From NCBI RefSeq assembly GCF_012926525.1, contig NZ_JABBNI010000047.1, positions 1 to 64,000 of the forward strand: DNA of 64,000 bases, read 5' to 3'. This document shows positions 18,988-27,827 of this stretch, piece after piece. Position numbers and translations under genes: made by a program. The notes beneath the pieces were generated by a model, which saw only the letters and a program-made list of their open reading frames with translations, had not been told where the DNA came from and searched no databases. This stretch comes from Clostridium muellerianum. GTDB lineage: Bacteria > Bacillota > Clostridia > Clostridiales > Clostridiaceae. How positions within the stretch are numbered: the stretch's first letter is position 1; every line of letters starts with the position of its first letter.

Positions 18988-19362
18988 ATGAGAATTGCAT
19001 TTATTGCACATGACAAAAAGAAAGATGATATAGTAGAATTTGTGAGAAGATATAAAGATGTATTTAAAGATCATGAATTATTTGCTACGGGAACAACAGG
19101 AAGAATTATAACTGAAATTGTAGGATTAAAGGTTCACAGATTTCTTTCTGGACCTTTAGGGGGAGACCAACAAATAGGAGCAAAAGTTGCTGAAGGAAAT
19201 ATGGATTTTATAATTTTTTTAAGAGATCCTCTTACAGCACAACCTCATGAACCTGATGTTTCAGCATTACTTAGAATATGTGATGTTCACTGTATTCCAC
19301 TTGCTACAAATATAGGTTCAGCAGAAATTTTTGCAAAAGCTCTTAAAGCTCATGAATCTTAA
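18988..19362 (+). CDS. mgsA: Methylglyoxal synthase
   Basis: 124 residues from the ATG at 18988, placed by TAGGGGGA upstream. The enzyme converts dihydroxyacetone phosphate to methylglyoxal and phosphate. [33 protein letters not shown] and the [14 protein letters not shown] segment contain the known substrate and catalytic residues (the D in GGDQQ and the H in QPHEPD). It follows rodA by 12 bp and ends the operon at a strong terminator. Confidence 0.95.
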   Translation: MRIAFIAHDKKKDDIVEFVRRYKDVFKDHELFATGTTGRIITEIVGLKVHRFLSGPLGGDQQIGAKVAEGNMDFIIFLRDPLTAQPHEPDVSALLRICDVHCIPLATNIGSAEIFAKALKAHES

Positions 19363-19375
19363 AAGTAAAAATAGT

Positions 19376-19407
19376 AAAAACCTTAACTGTGTGAGTTAAG
19401 GTTTTTT
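19376..19407 (+). terminator. Terminator after mgsA
   Basis: AAAAACCTTAACT pairs with AGTTAAGGTTTTTT around a GTGTG loop. A family B repeat begins directly after its T run. Confidence 0.9.
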
Positions 19408-19410
19408 ATT

Positions 19411-19682
19411 TTTTGAGAGGACAAAGTCAGAGGACATTTGACAGAGGACATTTGACAGAGGACAGAGGACAATGAAGGTGAGTTTTCTTCCTTACGTCAG
19501 AAAACTAATTTATTTTTACGCTTGTTTTGCTAATGCAAACAAGCTCCAAATTTATATAGATCAGCAATATTTCGCTTTAGCGAAATGAGTCATCGGAAAT
19601 TTAGTTAAAGATTTTTCGTAGTGAAGCGAAGAAAAATCCTCATTCACTGTCCTATGTCAATTGTCCTCTGTCCTCTAAAAAA
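19411..19682. repeat. Repeat family B, copy 1
   Basis: About 270 bases with inverted ends. The left end holds tandem GAGGACA units separated by TTTGACA; the right end holds the inverse TGTCCTCTGTCCTCT. Interior landmarks shared with the copy at 24228-24576 are GTTTTCTTCCTTACGTCAG, CTTGTTTTGCTAATGCAAA and GATTTTTCGTAGTGAAGCGA. Two small hairpins (TTTCGCTTTAGCGAAA and the TTCG/CGAA one near 19620) are inside. No ORF is supported. Confidence 0.85.
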
Positions 19683-19809
19683 GCTCGGTTATTTGTAAAT
19701 ATAGAAATTATGTTTATAGCTATCATAAAAGAATAAACATAAAAGTATATATATATTAAGTGCTTTAGTGTAGTGCTTAATATATTTAAAATTGGGGGAC
19801 CGTTTTACT

Positions 19810-20598
19810 ATGGGAAGTTATAACTCTGAATATGAAAATTATTATAATTCTTTAAGGAAGAAAAGCCGAGCTACATATTTACCTAGTTATAATAATAGCT
19901 TTACAGCTGATAAAAAGGAGAACAACTTAGAAAATTATTGGACAAGGAGGATCATTAGAGATCTAGTAGGAGTTTTTATACTTTTTGTTTTTGTTATAGT
20001 ATGTAAAGCGGTACATAATACTAAAACAATGTCAGTATACAATTATTCTAAGGAAGTATTAAATGAAAATTACGACTATAAGGTTTTTTTTAGTAGAACT
20101 AAGAAGCTGGATTTGAGAAAACTTCAAGATGATATAATTAACAGCATTGGAGATGTTAGAAGTAAGGTTACAGGAACAGACAGTATACAGAGCAAGATAA
20201 AAAAGCAGTTTATTATGCCCATACAGGGAACAGAAACTTCTACTTTTGGATATAGAGAAGATCCTATAACTAAAAAAAATAAATTTCATTCAGGAATAGA
20301 TTTAGATGCCAAACTAAATACGGATGTGAAAGCTTGTTATGATGGAAAGGTTAAGGAATGCGGTGAAGATGCTGAGAATGGGAAATACATTTTAATTGAT
20401 CATGGAAATGGAGTAGAAACTAAATATTGTCACTTAAACGAATTACTTGTAAAGAAAGAAGATGTGGTCAAAAAAAGTAAGGTTATAGCCAAAACTGGAA
20501 ATACAGGCAAATCTACTGGGCCACATCTTCATTTTGAGCTTTTATATATGGGACAAAATGAAAATCCTAATGAGTATTTTGGTAAAGTGGGGAATTAA
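19810..20598 (+). CDS. M23/LytM metallopeptidase in the SpoIVFA position
   Basis: 262 residues from the ATG at 19810 behind GGGGGA. A cytosolic N terminus of about 50 residues, one membrane helix (about 50-72), then a C-terminal LytM domain. In Bacillus the equivalent gene, spoIVFA, precedes spoIVFB, holds it inactive, and has a degenerate LytM domain. Here both zinc motifs look complete: the H and D of FHSGIDLD and the HLH of GPHLHFEL. It may therefore be an active endopeptidase, a regulator, or both. It overlaps or abuts the M50 gene. Confidence 0.85.
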   Translation: MGSYNSEYENYYNSLRKKSRATYLPSYNNSFTADKKENNLENYWTRRIIRDLVGVFILFVFVIVCKAVHNTKTMSVYNYSKEVLNENYDYKVFFSRTKKLDLRKLQDDIINSIGDVRSKVTGTDSIQSKIKKQFIMPIQGTETSTFGYREDPITKKNKFHSGIDLDAKLNTDVKACYDGKVKECGEDAENGKYILIDHGNGVETKYCHLNELLVKKEDVVKKSKVIAKTGNTGKSTGPHLHFELLYMGQNENPNEYFGKVGN

Positions 20599-21461
20599 TG
20601 TGTAGGGGTAGTAGTGTGATTAGAGTAAGTAAGTATTTTATCCCTTATATTCTATTTTTAATTATTATAGGATATAAGGGAAAACTTATGTATGCCTTTT
20701 TTATTGTAATAATTCATGAGAGTGTTCATTATTTAACTGCGAAACATTATAAATTTACGGGTTTTGGTGTGGAATTAATAGCTTTTGGAGCTTCACTTAA
20801 GTTTAAGGAATTGGATGATGCAACTCCCAGAGAAGATTTGATTATATCTTTATCTGGACCGGTATCTAATTTGATATTAGCTGTGATTTTCTATTTTATA
20901 AACAAACAATTTAACTCCAATGAAACTTATATGTTGTTTGCAGGAAATCTAGCCATAGGACTTTTTAATCTAATACCAGCATTTCCGTTAGATGGAGGCA
21001 GAATATTAAGGGATATATTATATTTCAAACATTCTTATAGAAAAGCAAATAAACTCATGATAAATATAAGTATTGTTATAGGTGCTTTTCTTATGTTCAT
21101 TTATATATTGTTGTTTTTAAAAGGAATTAATAATTTTAATATCGGTATTATAGGATTATTTATAATAATATCATCGTTTAAAGAAAAGGAAAGGATATCA
21201 TATATAATTATGGGAGATATTATAAAAAAGAAGTATAAGTTTATAAATAAAGGTTATATAGAAAATAAGAATATATGTGTATACTATAAAAAGGACCTAT
21301 TAGGCGTTATGGGGTTGTTTGACAAAAATAAATATAATATGTTCACTGTTTTGGATAATGATATGAAAGTTGTTGATATAATTTATGAGGAAGATATAAT
21401 AGAAGGACTTAAATTATATGGCAATATAACTTTAGAAGAATTTATGAAAATTCATGAATAA
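20598..21461 (+). CDS. spoIVFB: SpoIVFB-like M50 intramembrane metalloprotease
   Basis: 287 residues (281 if the GTG at 20616, which has TAGGGGT upstream, is the start; the ATG at 20598 overlaps the previous stop). HExxH is IIHESVH near residue 41, and the second metal motif is NLIPAFPLDGGR. About six membrane helices are followed by a C-terminal CBS-like domain (from about 210). SpoIVFB releases the mother-cell factor sigma-K from its pro form in Bacillus; the pairing with an M23 partner and the min/rplU context supports orthology. Confidence 0.85.
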   Translation: MCRGSSVIRVSKYFIPYILFLIIIGYKGKLMYAFFIVIIHESVHYLTAKHYKFTGFGVELIAFGASLKFKELDDATPREDLIISLSGPVSNLILAVIFYFINKQFNSNETYMLFAGNLAIGLFNLIPAFPLDGGRILRDILYFKHSYRKANKLMINISIVIGAFLMFIYILLFLKGINNFNIGIIGLFIIISSFKEKERISYIIMGDIIKKKYKFINKGYIENKNICVYYKKDLLGVMGLFDKNKYNMFTVLDNDMKVVDIIYEEDIIEGLKLYGNITLEEFMKIHE

Positions 21462-21605
21462 GGCATATTTAGAAATATAACAAGTCAGTATATTAGAATA
21501 TTTTGTGCAATTATACCCCTTTGATAGAACAACTATCAGTAGAATTCGTTTTTTATCAAGCGCAAAATAAACTAATATCTTGATTTGTTATTTTTTTCAA
21601 ATGCC
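21462..21605. repeat. Repeat family A, copy 1 (degenerate)
   Basis: 144 bases from GGCATATTT to AAATGCC, beginning at the base after the spoIVFB stop codon. It keeps the core CCCTTTGATAGAACAACTATC shared with the copy at 39595 (written here in overlapping parts), but the outer arms have diverged. Confidence 0.7.
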
Positions 21606-21682
21606 TAAATATAAATTTATGTTTTAAATTTATATTTTGTTATGTTAGAATATCAAGTGATAACACAAGAGGAGGATTATTA

Positions 21683-23542
21683 ATGAATAGAATTTCTGAT
21701 GATATATTATTTAAGGTTGAAAAGCCCGCTCGTTATATAGGAGGAGAACTTAATTCCTATAATAAAGATAAAAATGAAGTAGATATTAGATTTGCATTCT
21801 GCTTTCCTGATGTATATGAAGTTGGTATGTCTCATCTTGGTATGAGAATTCTTTACTATACACTTAATGAAAGAAAAGATACATTTTGTGAAAGAGTATT
21901 TGCACCTTGGGTAGACATGGAAAAACTTATGAGGGAAAATAATATACCTCTATATGCACTAGAGACTAAGGACCCTATAAAGGATTTTGATTTTATAGGA
22001 TTTACTCTTCAATATGAAATGAGTTATACAAATATATTAAATATGATTGATTTAGCAGGTATTCCTATTAGAGCCTCAGAAAGAGGAGAAGAAGATCCTA
22101 TAATTATGTGCGGAGGTCCATGTGCATACAATCCAGAACCCCTTTATGATATAGCAGATTTCTTTGCTATGGGCGAAGGTGAAGAACAAATGGATGAGAT
22201 CATGGATTTGTATAAAAAGTATAAGGGTAAGAAGCAGAAAAAGGAATTTTTAAGAGAACTTTCACATATAGAAGGCATCTATGTACCATCCCTTTACAGT
22301 GTAGAATATAAAGAAGATGGAACTATTAAAGAATTTAAACCTTTGTATGATGATGTACCAGAAAAGGTAAAGAAGAGAATAATAAAGAATTTTAATGATG
22401 TTGAATATCCAGATAAATTTATTGTTCCATATACAGATATAGTTCATGATAGAATAATGCTTGAAACTTTCAGAGGATGCAGCAGGGGTTGTAGATTCTG
22501 TCAGGCTGGCATGATATATAGACCTATAAGAGAAAAAACAACAGATAAGTTAATGGAGCTTGCAGAAAAACTTATAAAATTTACAGGTTATTCAGAGCTT
22601 TCACTAACATCTTTAAGTATATGTGACTATTCGAACATACAAGGCTTAATACATAAGCTTGTAGAAAAATATGAAAAGGATAGAGTAGGAGTATCACTTC
22701 CATCTCTTAGAATAGATTCATTTTTTGTAGATATGATAAATCAAATACAAAAAGTTAGAAAAACAGGTTTAACTTTTGCACCAGAAGCTGGAACTCAGAG
22801 AATGAGGGATGTTATAAATAAGGGTGTAACAGAACAAAATCTAATGGAATCATCAAGAAGTGCTTTTGAATCAGGCTGGTCTACTATAAAACTATACTTT
22901 ATGTTAGGACTTCCTTATGAAACTATGGAAGATGTAAAAGGTATTGCTGATTTATCACAAAAGGTAGTAGATCAATATTTTGGTGTACCAAAGGAAAAGA
23001 GAAAGAAAGGCTTAAGAGTAACAGTAAGTACTGCAATATTTGTACCTAAGCCATTTACTCCATTCCAATGGTCTCCGCAGATAACAATGGAAGATGTAAG
23101 AGAAGAAATAGGTGTTTTAAGATCGGAAATAAAGAGCAGAAACATTGTGTATAATTGGCATGAAAGCCCTGTTAGCTATTTAGAGGCTATATTCGCAAGA
23201 GGAGATAGAAGAGTTTGTGACGTGTTAATTAAAGCTTTTGAAAAGGGTGCTAAATTTGATGGATGGTCAGAATACTTTAACTTTGATACATGGATGGAAG
23301 CATTTGAAGAATGTAATGTAGATGGTGATTTTTATGCTTACAGACAGAGAGAATATGATGAAGTATTTCCTTGGGACTTTATAGATGTTGGAGTAAATAA
23401 GGAATTCTTAATAAGAGAAAATGAAAAGGCTAAAAAAGAAGAAGTAACTCCAGACTGCAGACAGGGATGCTATAATTGTGGAGTAAATGTTAATTTAGAA
23501 GGGAAGTGCTTTGATAATGCATTATTTAATAAAGTTCAGTAA
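21683..23542 (+). CDS. B12-binding-type radical SAM protein, TIGR03960 family
   Basis: 619 residues behind AGAGGAGG. An N-terminal B12-binding-like Rossmann region (DVYEVGMSHLGMRILYY to about 200) precedes the radical SAM core with the CSRGCRFCQAG cluster motif near residue 271-281; GYSELSLTSLSICDY and TFAPEAGTQRMRD are typical of the family. The C terminus has CRQGCYNCGV cysteines. The reaction is not established. It is always paired with the next gene, with which it overlaps. Confidence 0.9.
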   Translation: MNRISDDILFKVEKPARYIGGELNSYNKDKNEVDIRFAFCFPDVYEVGMSHLGMRILYYTLNERKDTFCERVFAPWVDMEKLMRENNIPLYALETKDPIKDFDFIGFTLQYEMSYTNILNMIDLAGIPIRASERGEEDPIIMCGGPCAYNPEPLYDIADFFAMGEGEEQMDEIMDLYKKYKGKKQKKEFLRELSHIEGIYVPSLYSVEYKEDGTIKEFKPLYDDVPEKVKKRIIKNFNDVEYPDKFIVPYTDIVHDRIMLETFRGCSRGCRFCQAGMIYRPIREKTTDKLMELAEKLIKFTGYSELSLTSLSICDYSNIQGLIHKLVEKYEKDRVGVSLPSLRIDSFFVDMINQIQKVRKTGLTFAPEAGTQRMRDVINKGVTEQNLMESSRSAFESGWSTIKLYFMLGLPYETMEDVKGIADLSQKVVDQYFGVPKEKRKKGLRVTVSTAIFVPKPFTPFQWSPQITMEDVREEIGVLRSEIKSRNIVYNWHESPVSYLEAIFARGDRRVCDVLIKAFEKGAKFDGWSEYFNFDTWMEAFEECNVDGDFYAYRQREYDEVFPWDFIDVGVNKEFLIRENEKAKKEEVTPDCRQGCYNCGVNVNLEGKCFDNALFNKVQ

Positions 23543-24227
23543 GGAAAGTAATATAAAATTCATAGGACATTTGGATTTTATGAGAACTATTCAAAGAATG
23601 GTTAAAAGATCAGAGCTTTCTGCAGAATATTCTAAAGGATTTAATCCACATGTAAATATGTCTATAGCACAACCTTTAGCTGTTGGTGTGTATTCTTCTG
23701 GAGATTATATGGATTTGATGCTGGAAGAAACAGCTGAAAATGTAATAGTAGAAAAATTAAATGAAGTTGCTCCAAGTGGAATAAAGGTTTTTGAAGCTGT
23801 AAAAATAGAGGATATTGAAAACAAAAAAATATTTAAATCAATGGCAGTTATAGATGCAGCAAAATATACAATTCGTATAAAGTATAAAAATGTAGAGTCA
23901 TTAAATGAACAAATGGAAAAATTATTAAATTCAAAAGAGTGGAATACTATAAAGAAAAGCAAAAGCGGAGAAGCAGAAGTAGATATAAAAACTATGATTA
24001 AAGAGTTTAATTATAAAGTAGAAGATAATGTTTTAATTATAGAAACTCTTATAGCCTGTGGAAGTAGACAAAATCTATCTGCAGAGCTTCTAGCAAAATA
24101 TATTCAGCAAAATACTAAAGATGCTAATATGGAAGCTTTTGTAGATATAAAAAGAGAAGAAATGTATGCTGAATCAGAAGGAAAATTAGTACCATTGTAT
24201 CAATTTGCAAAAGAAAGAGAAGCTTAA
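23517..24227 (+). CDS. TIGR03936 (DUF2344) partner of the radical SAM protein
   Basis: 236 residues. The start at ATG 23517 is chosen by family (MHYLIKFSKES); a TTG at 23511 with GAAGGGAAG upstream is an alternative. It overlaps the end of the radical SAM gene by 26 bases, implying coupled translation. The N-terminal part (FIGHLDFMRTIQRMVKRSELSAEYSKGFNPH) is the conserved family signature. In some Firmicutes the two proteins are fused. Function is unknown; a role in tRNA or ribosome modification is only a guess from the rng neighbour. Confidence 0.85.
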   Translation: MHYLIKFSKESNIKFIGHLDFMRTIQRMVKRSELSAEYSKGFNPHVNMSIAQPLAVGVYSSGDYMDLMLEETAENVIVEKLNEVAPSGIKVFEAVKIEDIENKKIFKSMAVIDAAKYTIRIKYKNVESLNEQMEKLLNSKEWNTIKKSKSGEAEVDIKTMIKEFNYKVEDNVLIIETLIACGSRQNLSAELLAKYIQQNTKDANMEAFVDIKREEMYAESEGKLVPLYQFAKEREA

Positions 24228-24576
24228 TTTTTTGAGAGGACATTTGACAGAGGACAGAGGACAGTGAAGGTTAGTTTTCTTCCTTACGTCAGAAAACTAA
24301 TTTATTTGATGATTACCTAGATTCTTTAGGCTTGTTTTGCTAATGCAAAATATCGTTTAAGTAGAAAAACTAAAGCTTAAGCAGGCATCTAAAATCTGTG
24401 ATTTTAAGATGACTGCTTATACAGAGTGCTCATTTGGAGTGAATTGCTTACTCAGAGAGTACTCTTAAGAAACAAGAGAGCAGGAGTTTCTTTTAAATTA
24501 AAGATTTTTCGCAGCGAAGCGGAGAAAAATCATCCTTCACTGTCCTCTGTCAATTGTCCTCTGTCCTCTCAAAAAA
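24228..24576. repeat. Repeat family B, copy 2 (longest)
   Basis: 349 bases, starting directly after the stop codon with TTTTTTGAGAGGACA and ending with the inverse TGTCCTCTCAAAAAA. It shares the GTTTTCTTCCTTACGTCAG, CTTGTTTTGCTAATGCAAAA and GATTTTTCGCAGCGAAGCG blocks with copy 1 but has a longer middle, including GAGAGTACTCTTAAGAAAC, which recurs in the third copy. Confidence 0.85.
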
Positions 24577-24651
24577 GTTGCTTCGTATTATGCTTGTTGT
24601 ATGTAAATATAATGATTAATTTTTTCACTCAAATGAAAAGGTGGTGTTAAT

Positions 24652-26091
24652 TTGAAGGATATATTTATTGAGAGGCAGGACAATCTTTTAAGGATAGCTA
24701 TAAAGCAGAATAATATTTTAAAGGAATGTTTTATAGAAGAGGAAAATGGAGAACCTTATCCAGGGGAAATATACAAAGGCGTTGTAAAGAATGTTGTACC
24801 TGCGATAAAGTGTGCTTTTATAGATATTGGTCATAAGAAAAATGTATATATATATTTAGATAATAAATTTAAAAATACAAAACTAAAAAAAGGCCAGGAA
24901 CTTTTGGTTCAGGTACTGAAAGAGGACCTTGGAAATAAGGGTGCTAAAGTTACTAATGTTATAAGTATTCCAGGTAAGTATTGTGTATTAATGACCATGA
25001 ATGATGAATTGACTTTTTCAAGAAAAATAGAAGATGAATCATTAAAAGAAAGTATAAGAAAGCAGTTAGAAAGACCTGATGATGTAGGGATAATGGTAAG
25101 AACAGAAGGGGCTAATGCTTCAGTAAGTCTTATAAATGAAGAAATAGCTAAACTTTATAGTATATATAATAATATAAAAAATAATGCAAGATATTTTAAT
25201 AAGGTTGGGCTTTTGTTTGACAATGGAGGAATTTTAGGCAGAGTTTTAAGAGATAAATTAAATAGTAATAACTGCAAAATATATGTTAATACGGAAGAAG
25301 ACTATAATTATATAAGTGGATTTTTAATGGATTCTTTGTATGGAAAGATATCGTTAAAACTTTATGAGGAAAATAGAACTCTATTTGATTACTATGGTAT
25401 TGAAAGAGAAATATTAAGTCTTAGAAACAACAGAGTTTATTTAAACTGTGGAGGATATATTGTCATTGACAGAACAGAGGCTATGTACGTTATAGACGTG
25501 AATTCTGGAAAGAATGTAAAGGGAACTTCCATAGGAAAAACAGCATATATTACTAATTTCCAGGCAGCAGAAGAAATTGCAAGGCAAGTAGAGCTTAGAA
25601 ATTTAAGCGGCATTATAGTTATAGATTTTATAGACATGGATAATGAAGAAAATAGGAAAAAAATAATGAATAAGCTTCATGAAGGCTTTAAAGATGATAA
25701 AAATAAGACAGTGATTTATCCATTTACTGAGCTTAATTTAGTACAGATAGCTAGAAAAAGATCAGGAAAATCTATATATGACTATATAGAGGAAAGCTGC
25801 AGCGCCTGTGGTGGAAGAGGAAAAAGAATAAGATTTTCACATATATGTATGCTTATAAGAAATGAAATTTTAAAAATAGAAGAGCAAAGAGATATAAAGG
25901 ATATACATATAGAAATAGATGAAAATTACAGTGATGATATAAAAGGTGATGTAATAACATTTGTAAAAAATATAAATGCTCTAGATAAAAGTGTATATGT
26001 TACATATGTAAAAGATGAACACTTTAAAGTAGAACCATTAATTTTTGCAAATCAAATAGAAAATCTAGAGATGTTTAAAATTTATGAATAA
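24652..26091 (+). CDS. rng: Ribonuclease G/E family endoribonuclease
   Basis: 479 residues from a TTG start behind AAAGGTGG. It has an S1-like domain (about 35-110, GEIYKGVVKNVVPAIKCAFIDIG), the catalytic metal-binding DNase I-like domain (YVIDVNSGKN and IIVIDFIDMD supply the two Asp) and a zinc-link CSACGG for dimer or tetramer assembly. It lacks the long RNase E scaffold tail. It processes rRNA and mRNA 5' regions in Clostridia. The position just before rplU is conserved. Confidence 0.93.
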   Translation: MKDIFIERQDNLLRIAIKQNNILKECFIEEENGEPYPGEIYKGVVKNVVPAIKCAFIDIGHKKNVYIYLDNKFKNTKLKKGQELLVQVLKEDLGNKGAKVTNVISIPGKYCVLMTMNDELTFSRKIEDESLKESIRKQLERPDDVGIMVRTEGANASVSLINEEIAKLYSIYNNIKNNARYFNKVGLLFDNGGILGRVLRDKLNSNNCKIYVNTEEDYNYISGFLMDSLYGKISLKLYEENRTLFDYYGIEREILSLRNNRVYLNCGGYIVIDRTEAMYVIDVNSGKNVKGTSIGKTAYITNFQAAEEIARQVELRNLSGIIVIDFIDMDNEENRKKIMNKLHEGFKDDKNKTVIYPFTELNLVQIARKRSGKSIYDYIEESCSACGGRGKRIRFSHICMLIRNEILKIEEQRDIKDIHIEIDENYSDDIKGDVITFVKNINALDKSVYVTYVKDEHFKVEPLIFANQIENLEMFKIYE

Positions 26092-26096
26092 AAAAC

Positions 26097-26125
26097 TTTA
26101 CAAATAGAAATACATGTGTTAGAAT
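26097..26125 (+). promoter_or_regulatory. Consensus-like sigma-A promoter for rplU-prp-rpmA
   Basis: TTTACA at 26097-26102, a 17-bp spacer, then TAGAAT at 26120-26125 preceded by TGT, giving an extended -10. It begins six bases after the rng stop and starts a transcript just before the L21 leader. Confidence 0.75.
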
Positions 26126-26204
26126 GGCATTTGTAGACCGCTCTGAGAAGGTTATTAAATCATAATATTAGTTTATTATGTACCTTAGATGGCGAGACTG
26201 GATT
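26124..26204 (+). ncRNA. Ribosomal protein L21 leader
   Basis: The segment contains the landmark pieces of the firmicute L21 leader: GGCATTTGTAGACCGCTC, GAGAAGGTTA and the closing GGCGAGACTGGAT, immediately before the rplU ribosome site. The structure is thought to bind L21 and repress its own operon. The variable middle hairpin is AATATTAGTTTATTAT. The call rests on recognising the conserved blocks and their position. Confidence 0.85.
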
Positions 26205-26220
26205 GAGGAGGTGTATTTTA

Positions 26221-26535
26221 ATGTATGCAGTTGTAGTTACTGGAGGAAAACAGTATAAAGTTTCTGAAGGAGACGTTATATACGTTGAAAAATTAGATGC
26301 TGAAGTTGAATCAACAGTTGAACTTTACAACATTCTTGTTGTAAATAAAGAAAACGGAGAAACAGTTTTCGGAAAACCATCAGTTGATGGAGCTAAGGTT
26401 ACAGCTAAAGTTGTAGCTCAAGGAAAAGCTAAAAAGGTTCTTGTTTTCAAGTATAAGAGAAAGAAAGATTACAGAAAGAAACAAGGACATAGACAGCCTT
26501 ATACTAAGCTTCAAATTGAAAAAATTAATGCTTAA
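26221..26535 (+). CDS. rplU: 50S ribosomal protein L21
   Basis: 104 residues from the ATG at 26221 with GAGGAGGTG upstream; an upstream in-frame start at 26203 lies inside the leader and is rejected. [18 protein letters not shown] and the basic C terminus [16 protein letters not shown] are diagnostic. First gene of rplU-prp-rpmA. Confidence 0.98.
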   Translation: MYAVVVTGGKQYKVSEGDVIYVEKLDAEVESTVELYNILVVNKENGETVFGKPSVDGAKVTAKVVAQGKAKKVLVFKYKRKKDYRKKQGHRQPYTKLQIEKINA

Positions 26536-26541
26536 TTAATC

Positions 26542-26871
26542 ATGATTAGCATAAATTTTTTAAGAAAAGCAAATAACTTAGTTTCTATGAAAGCTAGTGG
26601 TCATGCAGGGTTTGACGAATATGGAAAAGACATAGTTTGCAGTGCAGTTTCTGCATTAAGTGTAGCCATACTAAATGGTATAACTGATGTAATGCATTTT
26701 GAACCTGCTTTTCATATAGATGAAGATGGATTTTTAAGCATAAGTATTGAAAATTTACATATAGAACAAATTGAAGCATGTCAGGTATTAATGGAAACTT
26801 TATTGTTAGGTTTGCAAAATATTGAAATTAACTATGGTAAATATATAAATGTAAAAGTAGAGGAGGTGTAG
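26542..26871 (+). CDS. prp: Ribosomal-processing cysteine protease Prp
   Basis: 109 residues. Prp removes the N-terminal extension of L27 before ribosome assembly. The catalytic pair is visible as H21 in GHAGF and C33 in DIVCSAVS. It lies between rplU and rpmA with six- and four-base gaps, and its substrate gene downstream does carry the extension. Confidence 0.95.
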   Translation: MISINFLRKANNLVSMKASGHAGFDEYGKDIVCSAVSALSVAILNGITDVMHFEPAFHIDEDGFLSISIENLHIEQIEACQVLMETLLLGLQNIEINYGKYINVKVEEV

Positions 26872-26875
26872 TAGA

Positions 26876-27178
26876 ATGATACTAATAAACCTTCAGTTAT
26901 TTGCTCATAAAAAAGGAGTAGGTAGCTCAAGAAACGGTAGAGACAGTGAATCTAAAAGACTTGGAACTAAATGTGCTGACGGACAGTTTGTTCTTGCAGG
27001 AAACATATTAGTTAGACAAAGAGGAACAAAGATTCATCCAGGAAATAACGTAGGCAAAGGCGGAGATGATACTCTTTTTGCTAAAGTTGACGGAGTTGTT
27101 AAATACGAAAGAGTTGGAAAAGACAAGAAAAAAGCTAGTGTATATCCTGTAGATGTTGAAGAAATAGTAGCAGAATAG
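26876..27178 (+). CDS. rpmA: 50S ribosomal protein L27 with Prp-cleaved leader
   Basis: 100 residues. The N terminus is [10 protein letters not shown] followed by [14 protein letters not shown]; the INLQLF block is the Prp recognition sequence, so mature L27 should begin at H11. The mature N terminus reaches the peptidyl transferase centre. GAGGAGGTG precedes the ATG. A terminator follows. Confidence 0.98.
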   Translation: MILINLQLFAHKKGVGSSRNGRDSESKRLGTKCADGQFVLAGNILVRQRGTKIHPGNNVGKGGDDTLFAKVDGVVKYERVGKDKKKASVYPVDVEEIVAE

Positions 27179-27188
27179 TTTAAAAGTA

Positions 27189-27216
27189 AGGCACCCTTTG
27201 CTAGGGTGCTTTTTTA
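27189..27216 (+). terminator. Terminator of the rplU operon
   Basis: GCACCCT at 27191-27197 pairs with AGGGTGC at 27203-27209 around TTGCT, followed by seven T. Confidence 0.9.
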
Positions 27217-27827
27217 AAACTTTAATTGACTAATAAATGGTTAAAATTAAAATAAATAAAAGTAGTTTATTGACGAAAATACATAAAAACATAGTAATTA
27301 AAGTAATACTATGAATTTATCCCATCGCTACCATTGCTAACACCCATATCTTCTATCAAAGTGGGTGATAGCTACTTTACGCACCTGGATAAGTTCTTCT
27401 AAGTTTCATATGAAGAAAAGTCATTCTTATAAGAAAACTCCATTTGAAACTAAGAATCACTTGATACATAGTATATAATAATTTCTTATTGATGATTACA
27501 ATAGTTATAGATATCTAACTTGAAAATGTTAATTTTGTTATAAAATCAAAATTAAATTTTAGTATTCATAGAAATAATATAAGGTTTAATTTTGATGTTG
27601 TATATCTATAATATAAATACAAAAATTTTGAAATAAAATTTTTAATATAGACATAATGAAAAGTGTAATTTAGTTAATAATATATTTAGTAAGTTTGATA
27701 ACAATAGCATTAAAGATGTTTATATATATATTTAGTTATAGACTATAAAAAGTCTGTTAAAATTTGATGGAAAATGAGTTTTACAATGAAAAGTAGTTAC
27801 ACTTAATAGAAAAAGGAGATGAAGTTA
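27217..27827. other. 610-bp intergenic region with an unexplained structured stretch
   Basis: No gene is supported. From 27310 to 27461 the base composition is visibly less AT-rich than its surroundings and holds two hairpins: CACCCAT (27341-27347) facing GTGGGTG (27361-27367), and 23-base imperfect arms 27392-27414 and 27438-27461 with a perfect TTCTTATAAGAA palindrome in the loop. Short frames across it are open only for about 30 codons on each strand. The rest is extremely AT-rich and presumably carries the obgE promoter. Confidence 0.5.

Noticed and set aside
19411-19475. CRISPR-like short repeats (GAGGACA)
   Set aside because: The units are 7 to 15 bases without spacers of constant length, they are inverted at the other end, and there are no cas genes.
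24426-24650. A 74-codon frame inside the second family B repeat
   Set aside because: It translates repeat sequence, has no ribosome site and ends in the leader of rng.
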